Assembly (NCBI RefSeq): GCF_031755915.1
Contig: NC_083379.1
Location: forward strand, 43,594,001-43,658,000
Length of the DNA: 64,000 nt
Direction of reading: 5' to 3'
Source of the DNA: Ziziphus jujuba
Taxonomy: Eukaryota > Streptophyta > Magnoliopsida > Rosales > Rhamnaceae
The notes under the pieces were generated by a model that saw only the letters and a program-made list of their open reading frames with translations, did no database searches and was not told the DNA's origin. Below are positions 1 through 11,510 of this stretch, one piece after another. Within the stretch, counting starts at the first letter, position 1. Every line of letters starts with the position of its first letter. A program made the position numbers and the translations under genes.

Positions 1-328
1 GATAGAGCAAAGAGGCAAGTGAAGCCCAATAGGAAGTACAGCTATGCAGATTTTACAGCCTATGCCTTAGTGGCATTTCAAGATCTTACAAATAATGAGC
101 CAAGAAGTTATTTGGAAGCGCTGAATTCAAAGGAAGCTGCAAAATGGAAAGAAGCTATGGTTGAAGAAATGGAATCTTTACATAAAAATGAGACTTGGGA
201 GTTGGTACCAGCACCTGCAAACTAGAAAATTGTAGATTGCAAATGGATCTACAAAGTCAAGGAAGGAATGTCAAAGTCTGAACCAGTGAGGTTTAAAGCT
301 AGATTAGTGGCTAAAGGGTTCACTCAAG
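1..328 (+). pseudogene. Degenerate Ty1/copia pol, N-terminal part of reverse transcriptase
   Basis: An open stretch from the window start encodes the linker and N-terminal part of a copia reverse transcriptase, including the typical WKEAM..EM.SL..N.TWELV segment. It runs into KARLVAKGFTQ at the insertion point. An in-frame TAG at 223-225 sits where the family has Trp, so it is a TGG-to-TAG change. The element is cut on the left by the window edge and on the right by a gypsy-like solo LTR. The reading frame resumes at 3381, so the two pieces were one element. The multiple stops in both parts mean it is not functional. Confidence 0.85.
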
Positions 329-1485
329 TGTAACACCCCATCCCAAAGTACAACAGAAATTTTCTAACTTTGACCAAGGTTGACCGTTGGCCGTTGACCA
401 TTGACCGAAGGGGGTCAAAAGTTGACTTTTGACTCGGATGAAATTCTAGGTTGACTAAGGTACCGTTACGAAGTACACGTTGGCATGAGTTCATAGACTA
501 GTAGCACATTGAAAACGGAACTACGGTTTGAAGGTTGTGAGCAAAATAAGTTGAGGTCCAAACTGTCCAAGGGGTGTTGGAGTTGACTTTTTGTTCATGT
601 AAAGTTGAGCTTTGACTCATGCATGGTTGTGAAGTACTCGTCGATATGAATCCGTAGACTAGCGGCACGTCCAATTTAGACATGTGGTTTAAAAGTTATG
701 GGCCTGTAGAGTTTTTCAAAATACAGTATTATTTTAATATTATTTTTAAATATGTGAACAGTGTGCGACGTGTGACTTAATAAAATGTGCCATGTTTCAC
801 AACGGTGAGATGCCACATGTCAACTATGGTTAAATGCCATATTATTTTATTATTATTTTATACAATAATATTATTTTATTATTATTTAATTATTTTATTT
901 TATTTTATTTTATTTCCTTTTTATTTCTTTTTTTTTTCTTTTTTTTCCTTCCCCCACGTGGGGAAAAAAAGGGACCCAGCCCCTCGATCCCTCTTCTTCT
1001 TCTTCCTTCTTCTTTTTTTTCTTCTTTTTTCTTCTCTTCTCTCCCTCGGGTCCATCGGCCTTCACCATTTCTGGCCACCCATTGGACAGACGCGTCGGCC
1101 ATAGACATTTCCCAGCCGCCGGCAAGCTTGGCTGCCAAACTTGGTGGCCGGTCAGGTTTCGACGCGCCCAGATCGGGCGGTGGAAGCGGTGGCAGCCGTC
1201 TCTCTCTCTCCGACCGAATCCGCCGTACTCCGACGCACCCAAGTTGCACCGACCACACCAACCGGCAGCTCATCATCTGAGCTTCGTTGAAGTGTGCTCA
1301 GGTCACCGGGGAAGCTATTGACGCACCGAGAAACCGCCATGGAAGCCGATGGCAGCAACTCATTCGGTCACCGGATTCTCGCCGTTTCCGACTGGGTTCT
1401 CAGTCCCTTCCCCTTAATTTGGACCCTCTGAAGCTGATGGTGACCTTCAATTTCTCCAATTCAAGCTCGTTCATGGTGTACCCGC

Positions 1486-1513
1486 GGGGGGGGGGGGGGG
1501 GGGGGGGGGGGGG
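1486..1513 (+). repeat. Uninterrupted poly-G tract (28 G)
   Basis: A run of 28 G followed by A and four more G. It lies in the GC-rich centre of the solo LTR. Such a run can form G-quadruplex and is prone to length error in sequencing and assembly. Confidence 0.95.
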
Positions 1514-1702
1514 AGGGGCAAGTCGGCAGCGGCTTCCAACGAAAATTCCAGCCATCTTCGGCGGCGGTGGGGCAAATTGAAGGTATATTCTTGATGTCCT
1601 CGTTATAAGCTTCGATTCGGTACCTTATTTGTGAATTGTGATTGAGTATTTTGAAAGATGCCATTTTTGGATAAAATAATATTATTTTAATATGGTAATC
1701 TG

Positions 1703-1891
1703 AAAAATGTATGTGTGATGTTTAAGTAATTGTTATTTATATTGATGATGTCCAATTGTGTTGAATTGCATAAATATGGATTGAATTAATGTTTCTTAAA
1801 TTTGGAAAGCTATAGATTTTAAATTGCTGTTAAATTATTGTTAACTTTACTAGGAGGTTACTGTGCAGTTATAACAGCTAATAAAATGTAT
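1703..1891 (+). repeat. Left arm of a long inverted repeat
   Basis: This ~187-bp stretch is nearly the perfect reverse complement of 2783-2969. I count only a handful of mismatches by eye. The arms are separated by about 890 bp. See the right arm and the finding on hairpin RNA. Confidence 0.9.
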
Positions 1892-2713
1892 CTTTATATG
1901 CTTAATTATTTGTGGAACTGTCTGTGGTTCTATTGACATTTAGTATGAATTAATTTGAAGGTTTACGAAATTGATTATATTGAATTATTGTGAAAGAGAC
2001 AAATTTTATGAAATTATGATTTAAATTTTATTATGTTTATTGATGCTAAATGGAAATTTGGTTTATTAAAGAATTCTTGATTTTTATTATTGTGATTTAA
2101 TTGTATTCATTACGTATGAGCAAGGTGTTTTGATTTAATTAAGTGTATTTGGATTTTAATATTATTTTTTAGCATGATTTGGTTTTAAATATTTCGAGGA
2201 AAATATTGGTTAAGTTTGGTGGTTTCAAATTATATAATTATGCCCTTGGAATATTATTTAATTGATTTTATGATTTGGGAAAAAATTATTTGTATATTAT
2301 TATCTGTGGATTTATGCTGTGGGATGGTGAAATTGAAAAATAGTATAATTCCCACAGTGAATTTTGGAAAAAATTGCGTATTTTAATAATAAATATGGTT
2401 ATTTATTTTAGATGCACCCATACACGTACCGGTGTTCTATAGTTGTGGATGTGATTAGCACACAGGTGGATGTGGATGTGATTAGTGCGCAAGTTGTAAT
2501 GTCTCCTGTGAGTTGCCATTGGACCAAGGGTAGGCAAGTTCGATATTGGCCATAAGCCGCCCCCCTCCATGGCCGGGATGACGGTTTAAGCAGCAGTGCT
2601 GTCGGGATGCTGAAGTGACCATATGCAAGTTTCTCTCTTTAACCTCCCGCCGGACGGTGCTCGGGACGCTGGGTATCGAAGGGCATCACTGGTATATAGT
2701 ATGGTGCATCAAG

Positions 2714-2719
2714 TATATT

Positions 2720-2778
<59 letters not shown>
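2714..2778 (+). repeat. (TA)n(TG)n microsatellite
   Basis: Alternating TA units pass directly into about 22 TG units. It abuts the right arm of the inverted repeat, so it may mark the junction where that arm was added. Confidence 0.95.
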
Positions 2779-2780
<2 letters not shown>

Positions 2781-2782
2781 AT

Positions 2783-2969
2783 ATATTTTATTAGCTGTTA
2801 TAACTTCACAGTAACCTCCCAGTAAAGTTAACAATAATTTAACAGCAGTTTAAAATCTACAGCTTTCCAAATTTAAGAAACATTAATTCAATCCATATTT
2901 ATGCAATTCAACACAATTGGACATCATCAATATAAATAACAATTACTTAAACATCACACATACATTTTT
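2783..2969 (-). repeat. Right arm of a long inverted repeat
   Basis: Reverse complement of 1703-1891. It is bounded on the left by the TG microsatellite and on the right by a T12 run. The related LTR at 56825-59714 shows no matching arm, so this copy appears to be a secondary inverted duplication inside the LTR. Confidence 0.9.
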
Positions 2970-3380
2970 TTTTTTTGGTTAATGTGATGTTGTTTTACCT
3001 TTCTTTCTATGTTATGCATTGGCATATTTTTAACATGATATTGAAGTGTAATTGACATGTGCAGCACTAAGTGGGTGGTGTGGGCGGACGAGAATCTGTG
3101 ATGGTATATTTTGATTGGTTATTTACTAAATTAATTCCATTATATGCCTTTTTATATAACTTGTTATCGAAGTGCTGCCAGTTGTGGAACTTAAATTGTA
3201 GTAATGTGGGAGGAATAAGGTGATGTATATAGAAGTGTATTTTTCAGTACAGGAAAATTATGGTAAATCCAACCCTTAGGGGAGATTCTGCCGGATTTTC
3301 CATTGGAGGGTCCGGTAGGGTTTTCTTGGGATCAGGGCTTGTCTAGGATTCCGGTGAGGAATTTTGGATGGGTCCTGACA

Positions 3381-4797
3381 CAAGTGGAAGGCATAGATTA
3401 CAATGAAATATTCTCACCGGTGGTTAAATACACAACCATTAGGGTCATGTTGGCCTTGGTGACTCAGTTTGATTGGGAGTTAGAACAGATGGATGTCAAG
3501 ACTGCGTTTCTTCATGGAGAATTAGAAGAAACAATATACATGAGGCAGCCCGAAGGTTTTGAGATTAAGAAAAAAGGTGGAGATCTTGTGTGTTTGCTTA
3601 AGAAATCACTTTATGTTCTTAAGCAATCACCAAGATAGTGGTATAAAAGATTTGATTCTTTTATGGTGGATGCTAGTTTTGTGAGAAGCAATTTTGATAG
3701 TTGCTTGTATTTTAAGGATACTATGACTGATAAAGCTGTGTATCTTCTATTGTATGTAGATGATATGCTACTAGCACGTCCGAATGGTAAAGTTATACTC
3801 TTTTTGAAGAATTTACTCAAGTCTGAGCTTGATATGAAGGACCTTGGACAAGCCAAGAAGATTTTGGGAATAGAAATTGTGAGAAACAGATCAAGATATT
3901 AGATGAAGCTGTTGCAATCTTCATACATTCAGAAAATGGTGCCCAGGTTTTCAATGGAAGGTGCAAAACCAGCTAATGTTCCACTTAATGGATATTTCAA
4001 GCTGTCTAGTGAGCAATGTCCAGCTACAAAGCAAGAGAAGGAAGATATGGTGGATGTACCATATTCAAATGTTGTGGGATCTGTGATGTGTGTGATGATC
4101 TACACTAGGCCAGATTCAGCTCATGCCATTAGTGTCTTGAGTAGATACATGGCTAATCCTGGCCGAGATCATTGGGAGGCAATGAAATGGCTTCTACGAT
4201 ATTTAAAGCACTCGGTTAGTGAAGGATTGTCTTATAAAGGAAATTCAAGTGAAGTTGAATTAATTGGGTATGTGGATTCTGACTATGCTGGTGATAGGGA
4301 CAGAAGGATATCTATGTCTTCTTATGTGTTCACTTTGGGTGGAAATTGTATAAGTTGGAAGTCTCAGCTACAACCTATGGTGGCTTTATCGACAACTGAA
4401 TCTGAGTATATGGCAGCAACAGAGGCTGCAAAAAAAGCCATTTGGCTTAAGGGTTTGTTAACAGAACTTAAAGCACTTAATTAAGAGGTTGTTTTATATT
4501 CAGACAGTCAAAGTGCAATCCACTTGTGTAAAAATCCGATGTTTCATGAAAGATCTAAGTATATTCAAGTCAGGTATCACTTTATCTGAGATATGACAGC
4601 TCAACAGGTGATTAAGTTGAAGAAAATCCCTACTGAGCTCAATCCTTTTGATATGGGTACAAAGGTGCTAACTGTTAGCAAGTTTAATACTTGCAAGAAT
4701 CTGCTCCAAGTTGGAGCAGGCTGATTTGGTGATGGTTATTTTTGCTGGGATGGTGATGAGCTTCTGTTGAATTGAATTTGAGGATTAGGTGGAGATA
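3381..4797 (+). pseudogene. Degenerate Ty1/copia pol: reverse transcriptase and RNase H
   Basis: Continuation of the copia pol broken at 328. Visible in order: the EIFSPVVK and MDVKTAFLHGELEE segments, the RT active site YVDDML near 3757, then a C-terminal RNase H region with DSDYAGD, STTESEYMA and a remnant of the SDSQSA and SKYIQVRYHF motifs to about 4722. In-frame stops lie at about 3636, 3900 and 4482. The first is a C-to-T type change (Gln to TAG), as is common after methylation of silenced elements. A purine-rich stretch just before 4797 fits a polypurine tract. Confidence 0.85.
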
Positions 4798-5458
4798 TGT
4801 GATGATTTAATCCTCAAATTTATCTTATATTGCTGCCGTAATGTGCTGTAAAAATTGGTGCAGAAACTAGTGCAGAATCTATTTTAAGTGTTTTGAAGCT
4901 TCAGGAGGTCAAAACGGTGCACTTCATTATTTTGGAAGTAAAGAATGGCAAAATGGTCACTTTGCCTCACATCTTAAGTAGAGTGAAAATGGGCACTTTG
5001 CCTCACATCTTAAGTAGAGTGACGTCGTTTTGAGCAACACTTTTTATATATATGGTTTCTTTCCTTCACACTTTTTATATATATGGTTTCTTTCCTTCAC
5101 AACGAAAAAAACAGAGGAAAAAATCAAATTTTTCCAGAAAGTTGCAGAAGTGGGAAAAACTCCAAGAAATCTATTTTCATTCCCTCGTGTTCTTCTTTGT
5201 GTGTGTAATTGATGTTCTTTGTGAGCTTGGTTGAGAACACAAAGAGAAAAGAGTGTAACAGGGGTTTTGGGTTGTGAATATCTGAGTGATTCCATAGTTA
5301 AAATTCTGTAGTTGATTTTAGTGACAACAGCTATTCAATAATACCAGAAGCTCTTACCGGAGCAACGAGGATGTAGGCAATCTTGGCCGAACCTCGCTCA
5401 GTCTTGTTGTTGTTTGTGTTACTTAGTTTTTCTAGTTTTGCTTTCTGATTTTCCAACA
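4798..5458 (+). mobile_element. 3' LTR of the degenerate copia element (661 bp)
   Basis: Begins TGTGATG directly after the purine-rich GGTGGAGATA and ends CCAACA, as expected for a copia 3' LTR. It holds two short tandem duplications: a 36-bp unit twice at 4952-5022 and a 31-bp unit twice at 5038-5099. Each 31-bp unit contains TTTTATATATAT, so the putative TATA region is doubled. The 5' LTR lies outside the window. Confidence 0.75.
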
Positions 5459-6256
5459 TTGAGAGAATTAATTTTCTATGAATTATTTTTCAAAGTATTT
5501 GATTTGTATAGTAATATTTAATATATATTTTAAAAATTAAGAATAAAATTGTTTTTCAATAAAATCCGTAAAACTAATTTGACAATAAATTTTAAAATGA
5601 GATTTTTTTTTTGAATTTTTCTACATTGTAAGATTTAGCTTTCTTTGGACTTATAAGATTCTCATTTTAAAAGCCATCCAAATAGTAAAAAACTTTACTT
5701 TCCTAGAATTGTTTTAAACTTGTAAGGATGCTTATCTGCAGACTTATCACCAAATAAACTTAAATAATAATAATAATAATAATAGTAATAATAAGATAAG
5801 ATTGCATGTATATCCACTCGGCTACCATCAAAAACTCTTTTTGTGTATTAATTGTTTCAAACTTATAATGGTGCATATCCCTGTTATATTATATAGCGAA
5901 AGTACTGGAATTCATATATTTGCATGAAGAATGTTGTACTCTAAGAGAACAAAGTTATGATTAAGTTGGACAAATCCAATAATAAAGTGAGGGTAAAAAA
6001 TATGAGGGCCACATGGTGCCATGTAAGCTTACTATGACTTTAAGCAGGTGATGAATATGATGGAATTAGACGTTACTTTGGATAAGATTAGATTGGATTC
6101 TATAAGTAAGCATTTAAAGGATTTGTTATTCGAGTTTCCTTGCTGTGATTAAGAGGATTGCTTGCCCAGAAATAGCTGAATATCTCCAGAGTAAAAAGAA
6201 GAACAAGTATCAATAAGTTCATAAACCTGCAGACCAATATTACATTTTGTGGAGTA
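5459..6256. other. AT-rich spacer without recognised gene
   Basis: Between the copia LTR and the 3' end of receptor kinase A. It has an AAT microsatellite near 5768-5792 and no coding stretch I can support. The last ~100 bases before 6257 probably hold the 3' UTR of gene A. Confidence 0.6.
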
Positions 6257-9200
6257 CTACCTAGCCACGGGCCTGAGCTCAGTTGTCATATTTAAAGATG
6301 ACAATTCAATTGAATCAGAAATCTCATGGCTTTTCCATCCACGAGCCCGTTCTGCAGCCAAGCAGTCCCTTAGTTCTGCCACAACCTGACTCATCATTGG
6401 CCTTTTTGTGGAAGCAGGGGATACACATGCCATTGCTAGTTCAACAGCTTTCCAGACAGAGTTTGTATCAAAGTTTCCTTGTAACCTCCTATCCACAATA
6501 CTTTTGATGTCTCCTTTGGCAAGCATGGAACTGACCCATGTGCTTATATGAGTCTTTTCATGAGTCTTAGCCACTGCTGGTCGGCCAGATATTATCTCCA
6601 AAAGAACAACTCTATAACTATAAACATCACTTTTCTCATTTAACCAATTTGACATGTAGTACCTGCAAGCCAAAACCATGCCATTCAAATAATCTATACC
6701 TTCAGAAAAAGGTCTTTGGTAAAATGTCTATTCACATCTCTTTCTTTTGGTCTGTGTCACTATTTTCATTCAATTTAAGTAAACTTATATGCACAAATAC
6801 AATGAAATATTATTGAACTCAAAATATGGATGATAAACTAGGAGGCAAATTAGTATGCTTACTCAGGGTCCAAATATCCAAGAGTGCCAGCAACTACTGT
6901 CGATACGTGAGTCTGATTATCAGCGGGAAATAATTTGGATAGGCCAAGATCAGATAGTTTGGCTTGAAAGTTTTCATTTAACAAGATATTTGTAGATTTG
7001 ACATCTCTGTGGACTATAGGAGGCTTACAACCAGCATGCATATATTCCAGTCCTGCATTTCAAAACCAGAGACATTACATTTTATTGTAAATTTTAGAAA
7101 ATATATGGTAATGAATGATTATGAAAATAATGAATTTGCTGACCTTGTGCCGCCTCAAGTGCTATTCGGAGTCTATCTTCCCATTTCAAGATGATTGAAC
7201 TGTCATCTGCATTCATATGAAAAACGTCATGTCATTTTTCCTATTTTTCTTATAGTTCATTTAAAACAATTCCCAATCATCTCTGTAAAATTGATCTGGA
7301 TCTTCTCAAAATTAGCAACTTCTAATTAATGTGTTAGGGTTCCTGGAGTCAGCTAGCTGCATAAATGCACAAGACTTGGCTTGTTGATGACCCTGGATAT
7401 TGGAAACTCAGGGGATATTACAGTTTTCATATTAATTTGAAAAACTTTTAGAAGCAAAAGAATTTAATCATACTAAAACATTTTATTTGCAGCTGAACCT
7501 GAAATATGAGTCTTTAAATTCCCATTGGCCATGTACTCATAGAGGAGCGCTGCATTAGTTCCATCATTGCAATATCCGATAAGGCTTGTTAAATTTCTAT
7601 GATGAACTCTCATGAGAAGATTGACCTGGATTCATTCACAAGAAGTGGATTGCATGTCAGTTATATACATATATATATATTATTAAAATTTAGGAAAGAG
7701 GGACACTTTGTTTAGTATTCAAGTTATGTTTACATACCTCTGCATGAAATTGTTGATACCTCTGAACTGATGAAGCAGAAAGCACCTTCACAGCTACTTC
7801 AGTGCCATCTGTTAAGCCATAAAAAACTGTTCCAAATCCACCTTGACCAAGAACCCTTTCAAAATTGTTGGTAATCCTGAGTATCTCGGACCATGTGAAT
7901 TGTCTTTTTTTCGACTCTAATGAACTGTATGGAGTTGTTGATCCTTCATCCGTCAAATCTGCTAAGCAAGGATGATGAGAACATAATTAATGAAGAGTTC
8001 TATGTAATTTCTTTTCCTTTTTTAGAAGAATACTTGCTTCTAGCTAGTCTCATTAAACTTTTAGCTTTCGGTGTTGTAAGGTCAAAAGGGAAAATGATAT
8101 TTCTAATAGGTATTTGATATATATAATTTAAGACTTACTTTCAGCATGTTTTAGCTTCCTTTTATGTTTAACACCAAAGTAGATTGCTGCCACCATCACT
8201 AAGAGAGCAAAGGTTCCACTAACCGATGCTACTACTGGAACTACAGCATTTTTCTTCTTCTTCTTTCCGCATGAAACCGATACACAGAGATTTGGATTTT
8301 GACCCACACTGGAAAGTGACTATGTTAGTGTTGATGACCTTTTGATGAGTGGCACGGAACATAGTTAATGTTATTATGGAACAAAAAAGCACACCTTAAT
8401 TCTAGGGTACCGTTATTGGATTTTTCTATTAGTTGAACTGGAACTGATCCATTGAGATTATTTTTCTCCAAGTTTCTGTCAAGCCAGGCACATCATTATA
8501 TATATATATATATATATATCTAATTAAATTTACAACTAGAGATTTGCAGTATCTTCCCCAAACCAAAATGAATTACTTACACGATCCTTAAGTTTGTCAA
8601 TTTAGATAAAAACTCTGGCACTGATCCTGTAAAATTGTTGTATGACAGATCCCTGCAGCAATTCAATTCTTTTAAAACTATTTTGACAGAAAATGGGAAA
8701 AATTAGATGTCACCTTATAGTAAGTCCCTAATTAAATTATGACCAATTGGTCAATATTCATATGAATATCACAGCATCACATAAATACTTACAGAACTTC
8801 TAACATAGTGAGATTGGATATTGCAAAAGGTATCTCCCCAGTTAACCCACTTGAGGACAAGTTCCTGATTGAATGTTTTCCATAGATATATAGCGTTAAT
8901 TATATCAGAAAAAATCAATAACATTTATTAGAAGCATGCGTACACAGTACTTACAAGGATGTGATTCTGGGGGGATCATAACCATCTTTACTGCAGTTTA
9001 GACCTTCCCAAGAGTAAAGTTCAGGGACACATGGATCCCCTTGCCAATTTTTTTTTACACCATAAGTTGACTTGAGTTTTGTCATGGCATCAGCTAGAAT
9101 TTCAAATGAATACATAAAATCCCTTCAGATTCAATCATATTTCCATACATATTCCAAAGTGCTAAAAAACCAAGTGCTTTCCACAAAGACTATTGTACGT

Positions 9201-10555
9201 ACCATCTGTTTGAAGGGTGTCTGACTGCAAGAACTGTTTGACCACATAAACCTCAATGGCATTGATGATAGGGGGAAGGGTTGAATTGGGGGTCCTAGAG
9301 ATTATAAAGGGTTGTCCTCCAACATGACCACTACGGCTAAACAGGGTGGTTGATTGCTTGAAAACAAGAGATTTGGGCTCAAACACCTCTCCACCATAAG
9401 AAACTGTAAATCGTCTAGACTGGTTTGGTTGAAGGTTTTCCACTTCTGCAATGTGCAAGTACACATAATATCGGGCACTATTATTATCTTTTGGCAGCCA
9501 ATATTCCAAGGAACCGTTTTCACTTTTGGGCGTGGCAGCAGTGCTCATCACAACTGATGGCAGTTGGTATATATCATCATCAGGCTCAATAGTGAGGGAG
9601 GTACTTATGTTTGTCCAATCTTCGCGATGATAGGGATACCAAAAACGATCATTAACATCCCTAGGATACCTGTATATATGTACATCTTCATACCCTCAAT
9701 TTGAATATGAAATTTGAGAAGTTATGTATAAAACAGAAACGTTAATGCTGACGAAAATGAGATGTGTGAAGGTGTAACTGTAATTTTCTCTCTATATACA
9801 ATAAATGATTTCACAAAACAAAAGTGCATGCCAAAAAGCAGAAAGATGACGTGACTCACCTGTACCCTCTATTACCTTTTGGACCAGTGTCCCACCGGTA
9901 GAGTAGCGCCAAGGATCCAGTTTGAGTTTTGTAATATGAAAGACTCAAAGGCCGTAATTCTATCGATGATATAAATGGTGTTCCCAAACCTATATTGACC
10001 AGACAAACATCTATATAGTTCTGCAGTGGAATATGTATTATCTCCTTCACTAGGCTATAACTGCCTACAGTTTCCAACTTTATAGAATCCCACATATTAG
10101 CTCCAAGATATAGCTCGAATTCTGGTAAAGTGCCTTGACCATCATAGTTTCCATACAAAAAAGATGTTCGGATTAAATATTTAGTACCATTTTTAATATT
10201 GTTTATTTTGTAGCAGTTCCTAGTTCCTTGAGGGAAGCTCCTTAGAGACCAGAGCTGCTGTTGATAGTCTTCTTTGTACTCTGAGGAGATGAATTTACTT
10301 TCACCACTGTCTATGAAGCTGGTATCTGAAACATAAATTATGCCTGTTGTCCCCTCACTATAGCTTGAACTATTTAGTCGCCCACAATCTATGCTGATGA
10401 AGCCTGATCACACAAATATACATGTTACCAGCTACTTAATGACAAATACTATAATTTTAAACCAAACATTTATACGTACCTGCTTGATCCTTTGCATGAA
10501 CTACAAGTATAAAAAAGAGAAGAGAAACGCCAAGCAACTTGTAAGTCCCAGACAT
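6257..10555 (-). CDS. Malectin-like LRR receptor kinase A, atypical kinase
   Basis: Thirteen exons: 10555-10480, 10403-9860, 9669-9203, 9093-8955, 8864-8793, 8652-8581, 8475-8395, 8308-8139, 7958-7738, 7625-7499, 7206-7144, 7052-6863, 6662-6257. They sum to 876 codons in one frame. The start ATG opens a hydrophobic signal peptide ending near HAKDQA. Residues ~27-362 are the malectin-like domain, followed by GDPC, three LRRs (~410-485), a transmembrane helix (~500-530) and a Ser/Thr kinase. Present: [23 protein letters not shown] and GTLGYLDPE. Odd: the DFG motif reads DLG (~residue 712), and the conserved Gly in DVYSFGV is replaced (DVYSYRV). Family members sense ligands at the plasma membrane and signal by phosphorylation; FRK1-like ones are defence- and senescence-induced. 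Activity may be weakened. Confidence 0.85.
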
Positions 10556-10610
10556 TCTAAAAATTTCTCATTGCTATAAGTACGGAGGATTTGCATGGAT
10601 TAGTAATAGC

Positions 10611-10626
10611 ATCTTTATATTTATAG
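10611..10626 (-). promoter_or_regulatory. Putative TATA box of receptor kinase A
   Basis: On the minus strand this reads CTATAAATATAAAG, about 56-71 bp upstream of the start ATG. No other TATA-like stretch lies closer. Position and sequence fit a core promoter. Confidence 0.5.
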
Positions 10627-10684
10627 TAAAGATGGAATGTATAGTATGAGTATGAAAGGGGACGGACAATCCATATGACCATAT

Positions 10685-10690
10685 TTGACC
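10685..10690 (+). promoter_or_regulatory. W-box (TTGACC) upstream of receptor kinase A
   Basis: A WRKY-binding core about 130 bp upstream of the ATG. FRK1/SIRK-type genes are known WRKY targets. The motif is short and also occurs by chance. Confidence 0.3.
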
Positions 10691-10727
10691 TGGTCCTAAT
10701 TAACTTCAAGTGGCTCCCTCTGCGTTT

Positions 10728-10832
10728 GTATACTTTGGGATTAAAAAAATTAATGTCATCAAGAAAAAGTTGGGATACACATATCAGTGCATAGGCGTTG
10801 ACAATTTACTAATTTCCCATTATCAGTTAGAA
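10728..10832. repeat. Intergenic direct repeat, copy 1
   Basis: The stretch with taatgtcatcaagaaaaagt and the following ~80 bases recurs at 12752-12845. It marks duplication of promoter-distal DNA together with the receptor-kinase fragments. Confidence 0.7.
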
Positions 10833-11127
10833 TTATTCATACTGATAGGTTTGTTTGAACTACTACAAGTAGAAAAGAAACATATTTCAGCAGGGGATGG
10901 GGACGTTGTAGTAATGTTAGTTTATAAATAAGACTTTTATTGTGCCGTACATGTAAGTTTGGACGAAGAACTTTCTACTTTATATTAATTAATTATTGCT
11001 TATAATATAGAAATATTGTTTTTCTGTTTGAATAGTTCAAACTTCAAAGGAGTATGATGTATGTCCTCTTACTATGGTGAATTATAAGTATAAAGTTCAA
11101 AAAGTCTGTAGTTGCCTGAAAAATGTA

Positions 11128-11240
11128 GCAGTTGGAGACTAGCAATTCATGGTTATTGCTTAAGTTGAACCAGTCCATTAGTAATGGGAGAGTCTCATAA
11201 TGCAACGTAAGGTCTTGATTAGTGTATATTTTCCCTCAAG
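11128..11240. repeat. Second intergenic direct repeat, copy 1
   Basis: Contains ggagactagcaattc and gtaatgggag and recurs with small indels at about 13530-13640. Same order as the first repeat pair, so a segment of about 2 kb was tandemly duplicated. Confidence 0.7.
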
Positions 11241-11344
11241 AATTGATGTCGATTGCGTCTCTCTAATATAGATTTTAAACTATATTTACAAGAAAATTCT
11301 GCAATTTTGTTTAAAATGAACAAAAACAAGTAGAACGAAGGAAA

Positions 11345-11510
11345 TAACACTACCTGGCAGCCAGGGGCCACAGCTCGTACATATGCCAACAATTACTGTT
11401 GATATAAGGAATATAGTTTGGCTTGATGTTTTGTCTATATCTCTTTGACTATAGGAGGCTTAGCTTCTTTGTGACTATAGGAGGCTTAACTTTCTCCTTT
11501 GCTTTGATCG
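11345..11510 (-). pseudogene. Receptor-kinase remnant (tail plus activation-loop scraps)
   Basis: The minus strand shows a degraded C-terminal tail next to pieces of the exon-12 HRD-DFG region (the trace equivalent to cctcctatag..caaagagatatagac). Order and spacing are scrambled and no frame is open. Recognised only by comparison with gene A. Confidence 0.55.

Larger units (their letters stand above)
329..3380 (+). mobile_element. Gypsy-like solo LTR (~3.05 kb) inserted in the copia pol
   Basis: The insert starts TGTAACACCCC and ends GGGTCCTGACA. It interrupts the copia reverse transcriptase exactly where the frame continues on the other side. The motif caag(tg) is present on both flanks (325-330 and 3381-3386), a plausible but imperfect target duplication. 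A second copy of the same family lies in inverted orientation at 56825-59714 with the same ends. I see no primer-binding site or pol domain, so a solo LTR of a long-LTR family fits better than an autonomous element. Long LTRs are known in Tekay/Del-type chromoviruses; that assignment is inference. It contains a GC-rich middle (about 950-1570), a G28 run, a TA/TG microsatellite and an inverted repeat absent from the other copy. Confidence 0.75.

Noticed and set aside
834..1280. Overlapping frames of 105-148 codons on both strands
   Set aside because: Products of T-rich and GC-rich composition in the solo LTR, no domain.
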